Below, piece by piece: positions 21,839 to 31,938 of a DNA stretch of 51,875 nucleotides. The position numbers were made by a program, and so were the translations under genes. Numbering within the stretch: position 1 is the first letter of the stretch; the number at the start of each line of letters is the position of its first letter. The DNA is from Candidatus Nomurabacteria bacterium (GTDB lineage Bacteria > Patescibacteriota > Minisyncoccia > Phycocordibacterales > UBA9973). The notes below the pieces were generated by a model. It did not search any database, was not told the DNA's origin, and saw only the letters and a list, made by a program, of their open reading frames with translations. Location: positions 1 through 51,875 of the forward strand of contig CALQYS010000005.1 of NCBI GenBank assembly GCA_943348755.1, in the 5' to 3' direction.

Positions 21839-23146
21839 CTATTTGAGTTTTTTGAGATATTCTAAAAGCTTGTCTAGTTTGACCGTGTCTTGAGAACGGT
21901 TACTCATATCTCGCACGATCACTGAGTTGTCTAAAGCTTCTTTGACTCCGAAGATAAGAGCATACGGGATTGCTAATTTCTCCGCAATTGCTAATTGGGA
22001 ACCTAGACTGTCCTTCGAAAGTGATTGATTAATAGGAATATGAGCTTTACGCAGTATTTCAATTATATTCAAACTTTTCAATTTGGCCTCTCCGCCAAGC
22101 TGGATGAAGTATATTTTCGGCTTTTTTAAGATTCGAGGAGCAAGCTTTTTATACCAAGGCGATGCCACGATTCTATCTACACCAATGGACATCCCCACGG
22201 CAGGCACATCTCTTTTACTTCCAATTTGCCGAGCTAGATAGTCATAACGTCCACCACCCGCGAGCGTAAGAGGGGTGCCGTCTTCCGCCCCCTTTTGTTC
22301 GATGATTTCAAAAACGGTGCGAGTGTAATATGAAAGTCCGCGCACTAGATTTTTATTGATATTGTATTGTATATTCATTTCTTCTAAATACTCCAGTACC
22401 TCTTTGAAATGTTTTTTACAAGAAGGACAAAGAAACGAAACAGAGTCAGGAGCTTGTTTATTTATTTCTTTTGTTTTTTCTTCTTTGGAGTCCATTATCC
22501 GCAGCGGATTAGTCTTTAGACGTTCGCGGTCGATTGAAGGGAGTTCACTCAGATGTTTTTTGTAATAATTTGTAAGTTCCTTGATGTATGCACCTCGACA
22601 TTCTTTGTCTCCAATAGAATTTATATCAATCGAAAGATTCTCGGCTCCAGCCTCTTCTAAAATACTCATGCCTGCCTTTATCACAAGAGCATCCATAATA
22701 CTCTTTTCACTTCCCAATGAATCCAAATCAAATTGCCAAAACTGTCGGTAGCGTCCACGTTGTGGTTTGTCATGTCGGAAGACTGGTCCGTACTGATAGA
22801 GCATCACAGGCTGAGGGATCGTCTGCATTCCGTGTTCGATATAAGCGCGCATAAGCGGTGCAGTGTGTTCTGGTCGAAGTGCCAAATGATCTCCGCCCTT
22901 AGTTTTCAACGTGTACATTTCTTTGTCTACAATATCTGTACCTTCACCTATGCTGGTGGTAAAGATTTCTTCATTTTCTAGTATTGGAGTTTCAATTGGT
23001 TTAAAGCCATAATAGACACCTATTTCCTGTGCCTTTTCAAAGAATCCCTGGAAAGCATAATATTCTTCGTTAATCAGATCCCGCATTCCTTTGGGTGAAG
23101 ATACTTCCGCTGTCTTATTTTTATTTGTTTGGGTTGTTTTTTTCAT
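21839..23146 (-). CDS. hisS: histidyl-tRNA synthetase
   Basis: A 435-residue class II synthetase. Visible motifs: PKGMRDL at the start, motif 2 YRQFWQFDLDSLG, the histidine-binding loops LVRGLSYYTRTVFE and LAGGGRYDYLARQIG, motif 3 GMSIGVDRI and a C-terminal anticodon domain (KPKIYFIQLGGEAKLKSLNI...). Normal length. It is the middle gene of the run lepB-hisS-def-fmt, with no gap to def and 2 nt to lepB. Confidence 0.97.
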   Translation of the reverse strand: MKKTTQTNKNKTAEVSSPKGMRDLINEEYYAFQGFFEKAQEIGVYYGFKPIETPILENEEIFTTSIGEGTDIVDKEMYTLKTKGGDHLALRPEHTAPLMRAYIEHGMQTIPQPVMLYQYGPVFRHDKPQRGRYRQFWQFDLDSLGSEKSIMDALVIKAGMSILEEAGAENLSIDINSIGDKECRGAYIKELTNYYKKHLSELPSIDRERLKTNPLRIMDSKEEKTKEINKQAPDSVSFLCPSCKKHFKEVLEYLEEMNIQYNINKNLVRGLSYYTRTVFEIIEQKGAEDGTPLTLAGGGRYDYLARQIGSKRDVPAVGMSIGVDRIVASPWYKKLAPRILKKPKIYFIQLGGEAKLKSLNIIEILRKAHIPINQSLSKDSLGSQLAIAEKLAIPYALIFGVKEALDNSVIVRDMSNRSQDTVKLDKLLEYLKKLK

Positions 23147-23148
23147 TT

Positions 23149-23778
23149 TTAATTTGCTTGTTTATAATAGCCTGGGAACACGCTTATTTTATTTATTGGC
23201 AACAATCTAAGGAGGGCCCTGCCAGTAAAGAATTCTTTTTTGACTGGTCCCCAATATCTTGAATCAGAGCTGCCAGTTCTGTTATCGCCCATGACGAAAT
23301 ACTCATCGTTTTTTAATTCAAAATGTTTGTTGTCATTTGAGATATTTTTTACATATGGTTCGTCAAGATTGAACCCTTCAGGATGTGCATCGTTAGTTAT
23401 CGTGACTATGTTGCCTTTTATATCCACTTTTTCATTTGGAAGTCCCACAACGCGTTTTATAAAATACACACCAGGGTCAAAAAACCTTGATATAAAACTT
23501 CTCTCAGTATTGTTTTTGGGATCTCCTGGATATCGGAATACCGCTACATCACCCCTCTTGGGACTTCCAAGCTCATATGATATTTCGTCTACGAGTAAGT
23601 AATTTCCATTCTCAAAAGTGGGAACCATAGAACTTCCTGAAACAATAAATGGATCCACCATAAACCAACGAATAGGGAATACAATAACAGCAGCTATTGC
23701 CGCAAAACGCACAAGCTCCCAAAACACTTGTTTTTTCGTTTTGTGCTGTGTTTCTTCTTCCAGCTTATTTTCTTCCAT
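23149..23778 (-). CDS. lepB: signal peptidase I
   Basis: A 209-residue membrane protease that removes signal peptides. One N-terminal transmembrane helix (FAAIAAVIVFPIRWFMV) precedes the catalytic Ser (VSGSSMVPTF) and Lys (YFIKRVVGLP). The signature GDNRTGSSDSRYWG is present. It is the first gene of the lepB-hisS-def-fmt operon; a TATATT/TATTAT box lies 5-7 nt before the ATG. It is the probable processor of the many secreted proteins in this window. Confidence 0.95.
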   Translation of the reverse strand: MEENKLEEETQHKTKKQVFWELVRFAAIAAVIVFPIRWFMVDPFIVSGSSMVPTFENGNYLLVDEISYELGSPKRGDVAVFRYPGDPKNNTERSFISRFFDPGVYFIKRVVGLPNEKVDIKGNIVTITNDAHPEGFNLDEPYVKNISNDNKHFELKNDEYFVMGDNRTGSSDSRYWGPVKKEFFTGRALLRLLPINKISVFPGYYKQAN

Positions 23779-23884
23779 GAGTCATAATATACCACACAAA
23801 CATATTGACAATATATACAAAACTGTTCTTTAATTTAATTTGTTAAAATTTGTCTTTAAATAATTTTGGGTGTATCATCTACTT

Positions 23885-24415
23885 ATGAAACTAGTTGTCG
23901 GTTTGGGGAATCCCGGAACTGAATATGAAAATACCAGACATAACACTGGACGTATCATAGTCGGTATTCTAGAAAAGAAAATGGAAAGTAAGCAGAAGAT
24001 TAAGTTTATTACTCCTGACACCTTCATGAATAATTCTGGGAAAGCTGTTGCTCCATTGGTAAAAAATAAAAAGGACTTAAGTGACTTGATAGTTGTTTAC
24101 GATGATATTGATTTACCGCTTGGGAAAATAAAAGTTTCTTTTAATCGTTCAGACGGTGGGCATAATGGCTTGGGTTCTGTAATTAAATCTTTAAAAAGCC
24201 AAGAATTCTTGCGTATTAGAATTGGTATATCACCAGCTACCCCAAAGGGGATAGTTAAAAAACCAAAAGGAGAAAAAGCCGTGCTTAATTTTTTATTAGG
24301 AGAATATAAAAAATCGGAATTAGAAATAATCAAAAAACTGGGCAAAACTGTGAGTGGGGCGATTGAAACAATCTTTGCCGAAGGCAGAGATAAAGCAATG
24401 AGTATGTTTAATTAG
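23885..24415 (+). CDS. pth: peptidyl-tRNA hydrolase
   Basis: A 176-residue Pth that recycles peptidyl-tRNA. The N-terminus is MKLVVGLGNPGTEYENTRHNTG with the catalytic His. TFMNNSGKAV, VVYDDIDLPLG (Asp) and DGGHNGLGS (Asn) follow. ATG 23885 is chosen over GTG 23870 because it starts the conserved MKLVVGLGNPG. Slightly short for the family. Its last residues (IFAEGRDKAMSMFN) are repeated in a relic at 25376-25435. Confidence 0.96.
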   Translation: MKLVVGLGNPGTEYENTRHNTGRIIVGILEKKMESKQKIKFITPDTFMNNSGKAVAPLVKNKKDLSDLIVVYDDIDLPLGKIKVSFNRSDGGHNGLGSVIKSLKSQEFLRIRIGISPATPKGIVKKPKGEKAVLNFLLGEYKKSELEIIKKLGKTVSGAIETIFAEGRDKAMSMFN

Positions 24416-24418
24416 ATT

Positions 24419-25342
24419 ATGAACCCAGAAGTAAAATTCTCAAATAGTGGAATTGAAACACAAAAAACATTTAGAATTAAACAGTTACCTGAACTGGCTG
24501 TCATAGAGAATTTAGATTCAGATCAGCAAGATAGAGACATGATTCTTGGTCTGTTAAGAAATAAACAATTGACTAGTTCTGCCAATCTGCTTGATTTATT
24601 AGGAGAAATAAAATCTTTTAAGGATAAAGAATACGATCGTTTCTTTATAAAAAGTAAACAAAGAATAAATAAAATAAGAGACCAAATTAATTTTATCTTG
24701 GGTCGCACATTCGAAGACCCGATAAATTCTAAAGTTAGAAGTGATTTTGACAGACAGGCTAGATATGCCAGAACAGCAGTATTGAGTGAAATTATTTTAT
24801 CTAAAAAGGTCAAGGAAATAGTTGCTTCAAAGGAAGTTCAGGAATTAGCACTAAGATATGGTTTTTCTAGTATAAAATTTTCTGAACCAATTGTTGCTTT
24901 GATTTATAAAAAAGATTCAAGTAAGTATTTAATATATAGAAATGTAGCAACACCTCAGAGTAGATTTATTTTTGGAGATGATCTGGAACATCTAGAAAAA
25001 CTTGCACAAGATTTAAGAAAAATATTTTTTAAAAATGGTATTTACCCCCATGATTTAAGATGGAAGCAATTTATGATGACGGAAGAAGATGGAAATAAAA
25101 AACTTGTTCTTGTAGATATTGAAGCTTATACGAAATCACCAGAAACAGAAGACCCTCAAAAAAGAGTTGTCGAAGAAATAACAATTATGATGCAGGAAGT
25201 CACAGGAAGAGTGGGAACGGGTGGTCAGGCCGTTTCTCAACTTCAGGAGTTAAGAAAAGCTGTGGATACGGGAAGTTTACTACCCGAAGATGCAAAAAGT
25301 CAGGCGCAAGAAATACTAAATAGTTTATCTAATTCTATATAA
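24419..25342 (+). CDS. uncharacterised protein with a kinase-like C-lobe motif
   Basis: A 307-residue protein, charged, with no signal or membrane segment. The N-terminal half is helical. Residues about 160-235 carry YLIYRNVATPQSRF, then IYPHDLRWKQFMMT and KLVLVDIEAYT, reminiscent of the HxDLxxxN ... xDxE core of phosphotransferases (aminoglycoside/choline kinase fold) but with Gln where Asn is expected and DIE in place of DFE. It may be a divergent or inactive kinase; this is inference. It begins 3 nt after pth, and a second copy of the pth tail follows it. Confidence 0.7.
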   Translation: MNPEVKFSNSGIETQKTFRIKQLPELAVIENLDSDQQDRDMILGLLRNKQLTSSANLLDLLGEIKSFKDKEYDRFFIKSKQRINKIRDQINFILGRTFEDPINSKVRSDFDRQARYARTAVLSEIILSKKVKEIVASKEVQELALRYGFSSIKFSEPIVALIYKKDSSKYLIYRNVATPQSRFIFGDDLEHLEKLAQDLRKIFFKNGIYPHDLRWKQFMMTEEDGNKKLVLVDIEAYTKSPETEDPQKRVVEEITIMMQEVTGRVGTGGQAVSQLQELRKAVDTGSLLPEDAKSQAQEILNSLSNSI

Positions 25343-25375
25343 ATAGTTATCCCGAGGTCTTGTCTCAGTAGAATC

Positions 25376-25435
25376 GAAGCAGTAGAGAATATTTTTGCCG
25401 AAGGCAGAGATAAGGCAATGAGTGTATTTAATTAA
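25376..25435 (+). pseudogene. duplicated pth 3' end
   Basis: The plus strand encodes AVENIFAEGRDKAMSVFN and a stop, matching the Pth C-terminus (GAIETIFAEGRDKAMSMFN) with mostly silent differences. No start or body remains. It shows that the 307-residue gene came in together with, or between, two copies of the pth end. Confidence 0.75.
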
Positions 25436-25629
25436 GGTCTTCTACTTCTATACGGGTTATCGTCTCGCCTGTTTTCCTCCTGTTGTTGCTGGTAGAAAGC
25501 TTCCTCTTCTGGTGTTAATGTTAATCTTTGACTATTTTTTGCACGAATAATTTCAGCCATTCTTCGATTTTTTTCCTCCATTTCAACCACTCCCCTAGAA
25601 TTAATTGGACCTTCTATTTGTTTTCTCAT
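25432..25629 (-). CDS. small Gln/Glu/Arg-rich protein
   Basis: A 65-residue protein (MRKQIEGPINSRGVVEMEEK ... LTPEEEAFYQQQQEENRRDD), probably a single charged helix and largely disordered. Its stop overlaps the pth relic. It lies 29 nt upstream of nothing on its own strand except dnaE's 3' end, i.e. it would be read after an independent start. Unknown function; moderate coding support. Confidence 0.5.
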   Translation of the reverse strand: MRKQIEGPINSRGVVEMEEKNRRMAEIIRAKNSQRLTLTPEEEAFYQQQQEENRRDDNPYRSRRP

Positions 25630-25658
25630 TTAATTAGATTTATTATTAACAATACAAC

Positions 25659-28600
25659 TTAGACCTCTTTTACCGCCTCTATTATAATACTCTTCTCTCC
25701 GCTACGCAAGGAAACTTTACCAGAAAGAGCAATGCATTTTTCGGCTATAAATATTTCGACAGATTCCTTAAAAACAGAAGGGAAGGCGACAGCTTCGATC
25801 GAGTCAGTCAGATCTTGAATTTTTAAAAATGCCATTCTTTCATTGTTTTTTGTGATCACAAATCTGGCAGTTTCGATGATGCCGGCGATGGTGACGGGGA
25901 TGCCATTACCCACATCTTCCTTTATTTTTTTGATATTCATTTCTCGACTTTCTAACTTTTCTCGAATGCGGTCAAGTGGATGCCCAGAAATATAAAGTCC
26001 TAGTAGTTCTTTTTCCCAGAGTAATTTTTCTTTCTGGGTAGCCCCAGTAGCTTCTTGCAGTTTAAATTCCGGAGCTTTTACGCCGACTACTCCGCCAAAA
26101 AGAGAAGTTTGATTCTGGTTTTGTTTGTTCGCTTCGTGATTATATGCGAGCATTGATTCCAGATTGGCAAGTAGCACGCCACGATCAGCCCATTCATCCA
26201 TGCATCCGGATTTGATTAGCGCTTCCATCGATTTTTTATTTAAATTTTTATGCTTGATTCTGTCTAGGAAATCCGTGATTGATTTAAATTTGCCGTTTGC
26301 CTTTCTTTCTGTGACTATAGAATCAGCTATATCTGTTCCTAAATTTTTTATGGTATAAAATCCAAATCTTATCTTTTCACTTTTATTTTTATCACTGATC
26401 ACAGTGTCTTTTTCGTGAGGAAGACATGCGAATCCCCCATAGCTTTCATTTATATGGGGTGGAAGCACGGGGATGTTCATTTTTTTACATTCCTTAATTA
26501 TTTCAGAGATTTTTTCTACGTCGCCAGACTCGGCCGTAAGTATGGCTGCCATGTATTCGACAGGGTAGTTGGCTTTCATGTAGGCGGTCTGATATGCGAC
26601 TTTACCATAAGAGGCAGCATGAGCCTTGTTAAAACCATAAGCTTGGAAGGGCTCAAATAGTTTCCAAAGTTTTTCTGCAAATTCTGGAGTCTGGCCATTG
26701 CTGATAATTCCCTTGGTGAATTTTTCTCTTTGCGCAGCCATTTCGGCTGGTATTTTCTTACCCACCGCCTTGCGGAATTTGTCAGCTTCTTCCCAGTTGT
26801 AACCAGCGAGTTCGATAGCGGAGAAGAGCAGGTCGTCTTGATAAACGATGAGTCCGTATGACTCTCCCAAGTATTTTTTCATTCGAGGGTCTAAATATCT
26901 GACCAGTGATGGATTGTGCTTGCGTTTGATGTATTCAGGTATAGACTCCATCGGGCCCGGGCGGTACAAGGCCACCATCGCATTGATGTCGTGGATAGAA
27001 GTCGGCTTCAATTCCTTTAAGTATCTGGTCATACCGGAGCCATTTAGTTGGAAAAGTCCTTCCGTCTGACCATTTGCTAAAAGTTCGAAAGTTTTTTTGT
27101 CATCGAGTGGCACATTTTCGATATCTATATTTATGTTATAGAATTTTTTCACTAAACTCACAGCGTCTGCCAATATAGACAAATTTCTTATGCCCAGAAA
27201 ATCGAATTTCAAAAGCCCCGCTTCCTCAATATTGTACATGTCATATTGAGTGATTATTTTGTTTTCTCCCTTTGGGTCGTATTGGAGTGGGACGTATTCT
27301 ATAAGTGGCAGAGGAGAAATCACGACTCCAGCAGCATGCACAGAGATGTGTCTGACGCAGCCCTCGAGCTTTTTTGCTAAGTCTATTATTTTTCTTGTGT
27401 CCTGTTCAGTCTTGTATGCCTTGGTGAGTTCGGGGACTATTTCCATGGCGTAATCTATCGTCATAGGCATACCCTGCGAACCCATGGGGATCATTTTTGA
27501 AAGTCTATCACCAATAGTATATGGATATCCAAGTGCCCTAGCCACATCTCGTACTGCGCCACGCGCCATCATCGTACCAAAAGTTCCTATCTGTGCCACC
27601 TTGTCTTCACCGTACTTGCTTTTTACATATTCGATCATCTTATCTCGCTTATTATCCGCAAAGTCCATGTCGATATCCGGTGCCGAAGGACGGAAGGGGT
27701 TTAAGAATCTCTCAAAGGGGAGTTTGTATTCTATGGGGTTGATGTTAGTGACACCGAGTAAATATGTGACGATTGATCCTGCGACTGAACCTCTGATAGC
27801 AGTTAAAATACCATTTTCCTTTGCGAACCTAAGTAGGTCTCCAACCACAAGGAAATATGGAGCGTAACCTTTATCCTTTATAACTTTTAATTCATATTCT
27901 ACACGTTCTTTTATTTCTGGTGTTTCCTTTAAATTTCTTTTCTTGAAACCCATGTGGGCAAGCTCACGCAGCTTTTCGTCATAACTTTTTCCATCTTCGA
28001 CTTTAAAATCGGGGAAGACCCATTTCCCGAGCTCGAGCTCCAGATTGCACATATCTGCTATCTTCATTGTATTCTGGACTGCCTCCGGGATATCTTTAAA
28101 GACCTCTAAAGCCTTTTTTGTATCAATAAAAGAAAAATCATCATCAGAAAACTCAAATTTAGCTCCTTCTTTGCCATCTCCCTGGGTGTTTATCTGGAGC
28201 AGTGTGTGATGCGCATCATGATCATCACTGCATGGGTAGTGTGAGTCTTGGGTGCCGACTATCGGTATGTTATGCTTTCTCGCAAGCTTGACCAGTGCTT
28301 CTCGAACCTGCTTGTCACTCTCTACCGATGGATGATGCTGTATTTCTATAAAATAATTTTCCTTGCCAAATATATCTTGGTATTCCAAAACTAGCTCGTC
28401 AGCTTTTTTCATGTCGCCCTTTAGCACTGTCTGGGACAATTCTCCACCCAGGCAACCCGAAAGGGCAATGATGCCACCCGAATGTTTTCGAAGTATTTCC
28501 TTATCCATTCTAGGTTTGTAATAGTAGCCCTCAAGGTTGGCTATTGTGACCAACTTCATTAAATTTTTATATCCTTCAAGATTTTTTGCGAGCAAGATCA

Positions 28601-28880
28601 AGTGGTAATAACGTTTTGTACCACCAGCCTCAGTCGTGCGGTCTTTGCGACTTCCAGCAGTCATGTAAGCTTCGACTCCGATGATGGGTTTGATGCCTTC
28701 TTTTTTCGCCAGTTTGTAAAATTCAATCGCCCCGTACATATTGCCATGGTCTGTGATCGCCATCGCGGGCATATTGAACTTCTTTGCTAACTTTACTAAA
28801 TCTTCAAGCTTAGAAAGCCCATCCAGCAAGGAATAGTGGGAGTGAGTATGTAAGTGTATAAATTTTACATCCTTCTGCAT
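25659..28880 (-). CDS. dnaE: DNA polymerase III alpha subunit
   Basis: A 1073-residue replicative polymerase (DnaE1 type). PHP domain at residues about 1-270 ([28 protein letters not shown]), palm with catalytic Asp residues in [11 protein letters not shown], fingers with HHH ([20 protein letters not shown]) and a C-terminal OB fold ([18 protein letters not shown]). The tau-binding C-terminus is short, so it is trimmed against the usual roughly 1160. ATG 28880 begins the conserved N-terminus and is only 18 nt from the divergent gap start. No intein is seen. Confidence 0.97.
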   Translation of the reverse strand: MQKDVKFIHLHTHSHYSLLDGLSKLEDLVKLAKKFNMPAMAITDHGNMYGAIEFYKLAKKEGIKPIIGVEAYMTAGSRKDRTTEAGGTKRYYHLILLAKNLEGYKNLMKLVTIANLEGYYYKPRMDKEILRKHSGGIIALSGCLGGELSQTVLKGDMKKADELVLEYQDIFGKENYFIEIQHHPSVESDKQVREALVKLARKHNIPIVGTQDSHYPCSDDHDAHHTLLQINTQGDGKEGAKFEFSDDDFSFIDTKKALEVFKDIPEAVQNTMKIADMCNLELELGKWVFPDFKVEDGKSYDEKLRELAHMGFKKRNLKETPEIKERVEYELKVIKDKGYAPYFLVVGDLLRFAKENGILTAIRGSVAGSIVTYLLGVTNINPIEYKLPFERFLNPFRPSAPDIDMDFADNKRDKMIEYVKSKYGEDKVAQIGTFGTMMARGAVRDVARALGYPYTIGDRLSKMIPMGSQGMPMTIDYAMEIVPELTKAYKTEQDTRKIIDLAKKLEGCVRHISVHAAGVVISPLPLIEYVPLQYDPKGENKIITQYDMYNIEEAGLLKFDFLGIRNLSILADAVSLVKKFYNINIDIENVPLDDKKTFELLANGQTEGLFQLNGSGMTRYLKELKPTSIHDINAMVALYRPGPMESIPEYIKRKHNPSLVRYLDPRMKKYLGESYGLIVYQDDLLFSAIELAGYNWEEADKFRKAVGKKIPAEMAAQREKFTKGIISNGQTPEFAEKLWKLFEPFQAYGFNKAHAASYGKVAYQTAYMKANYPVEYMAAILTAESGDVEKISEIIKECKKMNIPVLPPHINESYGGFACLPHEKDTVISDKNKSEKIRFGFYTIKNLGTDIADSIVTERKANGKFKSITDFLDRIKHKNLNKKSMEALIKSGCMDEWADRGVLLANLESMLAYNHEANKQNQNQTSLFGGVVGVKAPEFKLQEATGATQKEKLLWEKELLGLYISGHPLDRIREKLESREMNIKKIKEDVGNGIPVTIAGIIETARFVITKNNERMAFLKIQDLTDSIEAVAFPSVFKESVEIFIAEKCIALSGKVSLRSGEKSIIIEAVKEV

Positions 28881-28885
28881 TTTGG

Positions 28886-28891
28886 TATAAT
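28886..28891 (+). promoter_or_regulatory. -10 box, leaderless spacing (gap)
   Basis: TATAAT, 7 nt before the gap ATG. It fills most of the 18-nt gap between the divergent dnaE and gap starts, so the dnaE promoter must lie inside gap. Confidence 0.65.
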
Positions 28892-28898
28892 AGCACAT

Positions 28899-29924
28899 AT
28901 GAAAAAGATCAAAGTTGGCATTAATGGTTTTGGCAGGATTGGCCGAGCCTTTTTGAAAGTGGCTTGGGATAGACCGGAAATAGAAATAGTGGCAGTAAAT
29001 GACATAGGGAGTGTTGAAAACATGGCATATCTTTTAAAATACGATACAGTCTTCCGGGAATGGAAGCACGAGATCAGCGCAGAGGGACAGCAGATAAATA
29101 TTGATGGCAAGAAAGTGGTGGTCTTGGCACAGAAGGACCCGAGCCTTCTTCCATGGAAGGACTTAGGCGTGGATGTAGTCGTAGAGTCTACCGGACTTTT
29201 TGTAACTTATGATAAAGCCAAAGCGCACCTAGATGCCGGAGCTAAAAAAGTTGTTATCTCTGCTCCGGCCAAGGCAGGGGACCCGAGCGTAATGGGGGAA
29301 ACTATTTTGCTTGGTGTAAATGAAAACAAATTTGGCACATGTGACATTACTTCCAATGCTTCTTGTACTACAAACGCGGCTTCTCCACTTATAGCAATAC
29401 TAGACGAAAGTCTCGGTGTAGAAAAAGCCCTTCTCAATACTGTGCATGGATACACTGCGAGCCAGTCGATCGTCGATGGACCAAATAAAAAAGATTTCCG
29501 TGAAGGACGAGCAGCGGCACAAAACATCGTGCCGAGCTCTACTGGTGCAGCTATTGCAGTTACTAAAGCTTTTACCAAGCTCTCTGGGCTCTTTGATGGC
29601 ATCTCCATGCGTGTGCCTGTGCCTGCTGGATCAATCGTAGACATTACATTTATTTCAAAGAAGGCTACAACGGCTGAAGAAGTGAATGCTATCCTAAAAA
29701 AGGCTTCCAAAGAAAAAAGATGGGAAGGGATTTTCAGTGTCACAGAAGAAGACCTCGTCTCCTCCGACATCCTCGGCAGTCCATATGGATCTATCGCCGA
29801 CCTAAAGCTCACTCGCGTCGTAGGAGGGAACCTTGTAAAAGTCATGGGCTGGTATGACAACGAAATGGGGTATACGTACACGCTCGTTGATCATGTTATC
29901 AAAACTGGTGGGACGATAAAGTAA
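28899..29924 (+). CDS. gap: glyceraldehyde-3-phosphate dehydrogenase
   Basis: A 341-residue phosphorylating GAPDH. NAD-binding [10 protein letters not shown] at residues about 8-17, catalytic [11 protein letters not shown] with Cys, HGYTASQ and C-terminal [15 protein letters not shown]. It interconverts glyceraldehyde-3-phosphate and 1,3-bisphosphoglycerate. It heads a co-directional run of sugar-phosphate genes (rpiB follows after 1 nt). Confidence 0.98.
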   Translation: MKKIKVGINGFGRIGRAFLKVAWDRPEIEIVAVNDIGSVENMAYLLKYDTVFREWKHEISAEGQQINIDGKKVVVLAQKDPSLLPWKDLGVDVVVESTGLFVTYDKAKAHLDAGAKKVVISAPAKAGDPSVMGETILLGVNENKFGTCDITSNASCTTNAASPLIAILDESLGVEKALLNTVHGYTASQSIVDGPNKKDFREGRAAAQNIVPSSTGAAIAVTKAFTKLSGLFDGISMRVPVPAGSIVDITFISKKATTAEEVNAILKKASKEKRWEGIFSVTEEDLVSSDILGSPYGSIADLKLTRVVGGNLVKVMGWYDNEMGYTYTLVDHVIKTGGTIK

Positions 29925-29925
29925 C

Positions 29926-30417
29926 ATGAAAATTTTTATTGGGACAGATCATGCGGGTTTTGAGTTGAAGGAAAAATTGAAGGTCTATTTGACTGAGCTT
30001 GGGCTCGGGTATGAAGTGGTGGATAAAGGAGCTTTTTCCTTTAATAAAGACGATGATTATCCAGACTTTATTAAGCCAGTAGCGGAGGCGGTCGCCGGTC
30101 AAAAGGGAAGCTTTGGAATAATCCTCGGGGGTTCAGGGCAGGGCGAGGCGATGAGCGCAAACAGGGCCTCTGGGGTCCGTGCGGCAGTTTTTTACGGAGA
30201 GGCAGTGGCAGAGGGGGCAGTGGATGCAGATGGAAAGAAAAGCAATGATTCATATGAAATAGTGAAACTTGCTCGCATGCACAATGACGCAAACATTCTT
30301 TCCTTAAGTTCCAGATTCCTTTCAGAAGATCAGGCGAAATTTGCCACAGAGATTTTTTTGAAAACAAAATTTTCCGGCGATGAAAGGCACATTAGAAGAA
30401 TAAAAAAACTCGGTTAA
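29926..30417 (+). CDS. rpiB: ribose-5-phosphate isomerase B
   Basis: A 163-residue RpiB/LacAB family isomerase interconverting ribulose-5- and ribose-5-phosphate. N-terminal IGTDHAGFELKE; the active-site segment is GGSGQGEAMSANR, i.e. the variant with Gly-x-Gly-Glu in place of the Cys type (GTGIG). This is like the mycobacterial form where Glu acts as the base. C-terminal RHIRRIKKLG is typical. It starts 1 nt after gap. Confidence 0.93.
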   Translation: MKIFIGTDHAGFELKEKLKVYLTELGLGYEVVDKGAFSFNKDDDYPDFIKPVAEAVAGQKGSFGIILGGSGQGEAMSANRASGVRAAVFYGEAVAEGAVDADGKKSNDSYEIVKLARMHNDANILSLSSRFLSEDQAKFATEIFLKTKFSGDERHIRRIKKLG

Positions 30418-30427
30418 CCTCATCACA

Positions 30428-31228
30428 ATGGAAAATAAATCAAAAGAACTACAGGTGGCGATAAAAGCCGCTCTCGAAGCTGGTAAAATTCTGGAGGGGT
30501 ATTTTGAGACGGAAATAATGAAAAGCGTGAAGGAAGATAAAAGTTTAGTGACTCTTGCTGATAAAGAATCTGAGGAGATAATAAAAAAAATCATATTTGA
30601 AGCTTTCCCAGATCACTCTATCTTAGGTGAGGAAACGGGGATGAATGGTAACAAGGGGGAATATGTCTGGCATGTGGATCCAGTAGATGGCACGAGGAAC
30701 TTTGCCAATGGTATTCCGATTTTTGCAGTATCTATTGCCTTAGTTTATCGTGATGAGGTGATTGTGGGTGTCGTTTATAATCCTGCTACTAAGTCACTTT
30801 TTTATGCTGAAAAAAACAAGGGTGCATTTTTAAATGATAAAAAAATATCTGTTTCAAAAGATGACAAAGATCATGCTATTTTTACAGTATCTCCAAGCAA
30901 GGGTGATAGTGATAGAAAGCTTAAAAGAGAATTACTACATTATTTTCCAAAAAATGTAGTACAGTCTGTCAGAGATCTGGGGTGCACTGCTTTAGAGCTT
31001 TCTTATGTAGCTCGAGGGGGTCTCGAAGTTAATGCTCAGCTTGGATTGAATACTTATGATTTTGCAGCAGGAACTTTATTGGTTCAAGAGGCTGGAGGCG
31101 TAATTACGAATCTTGATGGTAGTCCATGGGCGTTTCCAAATAATCAACTGATAGCTTCTAATGGCGTTTTCCATGATCTATTAGTGGCGGAGGTCAAGAG
31201 ACAAAAAGAAAAATTAGGCATACAATAG
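30428..31228 (+). CDS. inositol monophosphatase-family phosphatase
   Basis: A 266-residue IMPase-fold sugar phosphatase. Metal-binding motifs are GEETG (about residue 68), WHVDPVDGTRNFANG and, in the C-terminal half, LNTYDFAAGTLLVQEAGG. The family includes inositol monophosphatase, archaeal-type fructose-1,6-bisphosphatase and CysQ. Placement among gap, rpiB, rpe and tkt favours a sugar-bisphosphatase role, which is inferred. Confidence 0.92.
   Translation: MENKSKELQVAIKAALEAGKILEGYFETEIMKSVKEDKSLVTLADKESEEIIKKIIFEAFPDHSILGEETGMNGNKGEYVWHVDPVDGTRNFANGIPIFAVSIALVYRDEVIVGVVYNPATKSLFYAEKNKGAFLNDKKISVSKDDKDHAIFTVSPSKGDSDRKLKRELLHYFPKNVVQSVRDLGCTALELSYVARGGLEVNAQLGLNTYDFAAGTLLVQEAGGVITNLDGSPWAFPNNQLIASNGVFHDLLVAEVKRQKEKLGIQ
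31221..31226 (+). promoter_or_regulatory. -10 box, leaderless spacing (rpe)
   Basis: TACAAT, 6 nt before the rpe ATG; it overlaps the stop of the preceding gene. Confidence 0.5.
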
Positions 31229-31232
31229 AATC

Positions 31233-31931
31233 ATGGCAGAAATACTTCCAGCAACTTTAGAGAAAAATTTTAATGAGATAAAAAGCAAGCTTGGAGCTTT
31301 GCGCGAGCAGACAAAGTGCGTGCATATTGATTTATGTGACGGTGTTTTCGTGCCAAGCCAAACCTGGCCTTTTTCCTCTGGGGGTTTGGATGATTTTGAT
31401 TTTCATAAAATAATGAATGAGGAAGAGGGGATGCCGTATTGGGAGGATTTTGATTTTGAATTTGATCTGATGGTGGCGGATGCGGTGCAAAATTTTGATC
31501 TCTATATGAAGCTCGGGCCGAAGAGACTCATCTTCCATCCGGAGATCAATGACCACATGGAAGAGTTTGAACATTTTCTCGAGGGACTCGATATGTACAT
31601 ACGAGACAATGTGCAAATAGGCGTAGCCTTTAGGCCGAGTGATGATTTAGCTATCGTTTCTAAACTTTCTAACAAAGCAGATTTCTTGCAATGTATGGGT
31701 TCAGACAAAATCGGTTTTCAAGGCGAAAAATTTTCCGACAAAGCTCTGGAAAATATAGAATTTCTAAAGAAGAATTTGCCTGGAGTGGTGATATCTGTAG
31801 ATATAGGTGTGAATTTAGAAAATGCGGGTAAAATTGCCGAGGCTGGTGCGGACAGGCTAGTAGTCGGTTCAGGTATATGGAAAAGCGGGGATCCAATAGG
31901 TGCGCTCCAAACTTTTAAGAATCTGGTATAA
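31233..31931 (+). CDS. rpe: ribulose-phosphate 3-epimerase
   Basis: A 232-residue TIM-barrel epimerase interconverting ribulose-5- and xylulose-5-phosphate. Signature CVHIDLCDGVFVPS carries the metal-binding His and catalytic Asp; LMVADAVQNF and the phosphate loop ADRLVVGSGIWKS are visible. The middle is divergent from standard Rpe, but the fold and context support the call. Confidence 0.88.
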   Translation: MAEILPATLEKNFNEIKSKLGALREQTKCVHIDLCDGVFVPSQTWPFSSGGLDDFDFHKIMNEEEGMPYWEDFDFEFDLMVADAVQNFDLYMKLGPKRLIFHPEINDHMEEFEHFLEGLDMYIRDNVQIGVAFRPSDDLAIVSKLSNKADFLQCMGSDKIGFQGEKFSDKALENIEFLKKNLPGVVISVDIGVNLENAGKIAEAGADRLVVGSGIWKSGDPIGALQTFKNLV

Positions 31932-31932
31932 T
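31927..31932 (+). promoter_or_regulatory. -10 box, leaderless spacing (tktN)
   Basis: TATAAT overlapping the rpe stop, 6 nt before ATG 31939. Confidence 0.6.
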
Positions 31933-31938
31933 TTTCAT

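Noticed and set aside
29207-29881. 224-codon minus-strand frame in gap
   Set aside because: Antisense to a fully conserved GAPDH; a shadow of its codon use.
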